Assembly (NCBI GenBank): GCA_030591825.1 | Contig: JAUVAG010000058.1 | Location: forward strand, 1-6,911 | Reading direction: 5' to 3' | DNA length: 6,911 bases | Source of the DNA: Dethiosulfatibacter sp. | GTDB taxonomy: Bacteria > Bacillota > Clostridia > Tissierellales > Dethiosulfatibacteraceae | In this document: one piece after another, positions 5,816-6,911 of the stretch | Layout: every line of letters starts with the position of its first letter | How positions within the stretch are numbered: the first letter of the stretch is position 1 | Program-made: the position numbers and the translations under genes | Notes under the pieces: generated by a model | Databases searched by the model: none | The model's input: only the letters and a program-made list of their open reading frames with translations | Told to the model about the DNA's origin: nothing

Positions 5816-6772
5816 TTACTCTTCTTTGTGGTTCCCTTCCTTGTCGTTTATAAGATATGAATTCTTCTGGATTTTCTTATATAAGGTACTCCTTGTAATA
5901 CCTAGAAGCTTGGCGCTTTGGTTAATATTATAATCCGTTGTTTCCAATACATCCTTTATTATTATTTCCTCTCCAATCTTAAGGGCATTGGAGTATTTCT
6001 TTTCACCGACTATTCCAGAAAGCTTTTCCTTCGTGTTTTTATAGACATATGCACTTCTAATGTTTTCAGGGAGATGTTCAATGTCAAGGTCTCCTTTGTC
6101 ACCTGCAAGAACAACTGCTCTTTGAATAACATTCTTAAATTCTCTTACATTGCCTCTCCAATAATATTTCTTTAAAGCTTCTAAAAATTCTTTGGAATAT
6201 TTCCCAGTACAATAATTGCTTCTTTGACAGTACTCTTCAATAAAATGATTGAGTAAAATCTCTATATCTTCGGTTCTTTCCCTCAATGGAGGCAACTTTA
6301 ATGTGAATGTACTTATTCTGTAGTATAAATCTTCCCTGAATCTATCTATATCAGCTTCTTTCAATAAGTCTTTCTTTGTAGCTGAAACTATTCTGATATC
6401 AATAGGTATCGATTTTGTTCCTCCAACTTTTACACTTTTTCTGGATGATAACGCTCTTAAAAGCTTGATCTGAACAGATAAAGGCATGCTTTCAATTTCA
6501 TCCAGGAAAAGAGTTCCTCCTTCTGCAACCTCTATCTTGCCCTTTTTACCGGATCTCAATGCTCCAGTAAACGCTCCCGATTCATATCCAAAGAGTTCAC
6601 TTTCTACAAGTTCAAGAGGTATTGCTCCGCAGTTTATAGGTACAAATGGTCCCTCGCTTCTGTTGCTGCTGTTATGTATGGACTGGGCGAACATTTCCAG
6701 ATAATCGCCGATTTTCTCAACCGCACCAATACCACTGTCCAAAATCGTAGGTGAAACAAACTGATAACTCAT
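5816..6772 (-). CDS. Sigma-54-dependent activator lacking Walker A; N-terminus replaced, apparently by that of an iron-containing alcohol dehydrogenase
   Basis: From residue 26 on, the 318-residue product is a bacterial enhancer-binding protein: ESELFGYESGAFTGA (57-71) with the sigma-54-contacting GAFTGA loop, Walker B GGTLFLDE (85-92), sensor I region IRIVSATKKDL (126-136), arginine-finger segment FREDLYYR (145-152), PLRER (162-166), sensor II WRGNVREF (205-212), and a Fis-type helix-turn-helix (about 283-304). The Walker A that should directly precede EMFAQSIHN is absent; residues 19-25 read EKIGDYL where GESGTGK is expected. There is no sensory PAS, GAF or receiver domain. Residues 1-25 (MSYQFVSPTILDSGIGAVEK then IGDYL) instead resemble the N-terminus of iron-containing alcohol dehydrogenases. 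Without Walker A it should not hydrolyse ATP, so it is probably non-functional as an activator, although it could still bind DNA. It is likely a fusion pseudogene that keeps an open frame, or an assembly chimera. Confidence 0.85.
   Translation of the reverse strand: MSYQFVSPTILDSGIGAVEKIGDYLEMFAQSIHNSSNRSEGPFVPINCGAIPLELVESELFGYESGAFTGALRSGKKGKIEVAEGGTLFLDEIESMPLSVQIKLLRALSSRKSVKVGGTKSIPIDIRIVSATKKDLLKEADIDRFREDLYYRISTFTLKLPPLRERTEDIEILLNHFIEEYCQRSNYCTGKYSKEFLEALKKYYWRGNVREFKNVIQRAVVLAGDKGDLDIEHLPENIRSAYVYKNTKEKLSGIVGEKKYSNALKIGEEIIIKDVLETTDYNINQSAKLLGITRSTLYKKIQKNSYLINDKEGNHKEE
6692..6700 (-). other. Apparent fusion junction between dehydrogenase-like and regulator-like coding sequence
   Basis: Homology to the sigma-54 activator family starts at Glu26-Met27 (codons 6692-6697), exactly where GKE-(L/M)-FA normally continues from the Walker A motif. 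Upstream residues fit a different family. The frame is kept across the junction, and no repeat or insertion sequence end is visible there. The exact breakpoint cannot be set without the parent genes. Confidence 0.5.
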
Positions 6773-6780
6773 AAATCTGT

Positions 6781-6787
6781 ACCTCCT
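6781..6787 (-). promoter_or_regulatory. Strong ribosome binding site of the fusion gene
   Basis: AGGAGGT lies 8 nt before the ATG at 6770-6772. It supports the start at the dehydrogenase-like N-terminus, so the fused reading frame would be translated as one piece. Confidence 0.7.
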
Positions 6788-6814
6788 GAAATTTTTATTT
6801 ATCTATATTATTAA

Positions 6815-6830
6815 TGCAATTTGCATGCCA
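6815..6830 (-). promoter_or_regulatory. Sigma-54 (-24/-12) promoter
   Basis: The minus strand reads TTGGCATG, CAAA, TTGCA, in line with the RpoN consensus YTGGCACG-N4-TTGCW, with one mismatch. GG is at 6828-6829 and GC at 6816-6817, exactly 10 bp apart as required. Transcription would start near 6804, leaving a leader of about 32 nt with an AGGAGGT site. Genes for fermentative dehydrogenases are often under such promoters in clostridia, next to their own activator. The remaining upstream DNA (6833-6911) is AT-rich, and I could not find a convincing enhancer dyad there. Confidence 0.8.
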
Positions 6831-6911
6831 ATTTAACACTTAGTGGTGCAACTGTTGATATTACTGAATAGTTATTTTTTTATCATACTCTTATCCTTTA
6901 TAATAGATACT

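Noticed and set aside
5806..5829. ACAAAG / CTTTGT inverted repeat between the convergent genes as a bidirectional terminator
   Set aside because: A 6-bp stem with a 12-nt loop and no flanking T-run is not convincing; no terminator is called here.
6848..6882. AACT...AGTT followed by seven T residues as a plus-strand terminator
   Set aside because: The stem is 4 bp with a long loop and there is no plus-strand gene upstream of it in this region.

Overview
The window looks like a chromosomal segment of a low-G+C Gram-positive anaerobe, most likely in Clostridia or a related class. The evidence is AT-rich intergenic DNA, strong AGGAGG-type ribosome binding sites, close protein similarity to the clostridial/Bacillus ribose system, a sigma-54 promoter and regulator next to what looks like the start of an iron-containing alcohol dehydrogenase, and an oxidoreductase that carries a ferredoxin-like cysteine cluster. 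The species cannot be named from sequence alone.

Region 1 (1-4600, minus strand) is a ribose-type ABC uptake operon read right to left: rbsD (TTG start), rbsA, rbsC, a GMC-family flavin oxidoreductase gene, and the first 60 codons of rbsB, which runs off the left edge. A good sigma-A-type promoter (TTGTAA, 17 bp, TATAAT) lies just upstream of rbsD. RbsB would capture the sugar outside the cell, RbsC forms the membrane channel, RbsA powers transport, and RbsD converts ribopyranose to a form usable by ribokinase. No ribokinase or rbsR is visible. The unusual member is the oxidoreductase between rbsC and rbsB. It has a four-cysteine cluster (CX2CX2CX3C) in the middle of a GMC fold, which suggests that electrons leave the flavin through an iron-sulfur centre and not to oxygen.

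Region 2 (4600-5815, plus strand) holds two short DUF606/YdcZ-family (DMT superfamily) membrane protein genes. Charge bias predicts opposite orientations in the membrane, as expected for an antiparallel heterodimer. The 238-bp gap between them contains four complementary segments that nest into a compact four-way-junction (cloverleaf) fold of about 126 nt that I do not recognise. It is a candidate structured RNA or riboswitch.

Region 3 (5816-6911, minus strand) encodes a sigma-54-dependent activator whose AAA+ domain lacks its Walker A motif. Its first ~25 residues instead look like the N-terminus of an iron-containing alcohol dehydrogenase. A near-consensus -24/-12 sigma-54 promoter and a strong RBS precede it. 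The simplest reading is an in-frame deletion (or an assembly chimera) that fused the start of a sigma-54-controlled dehydrogenase gene to the remainder of its regulator gene.
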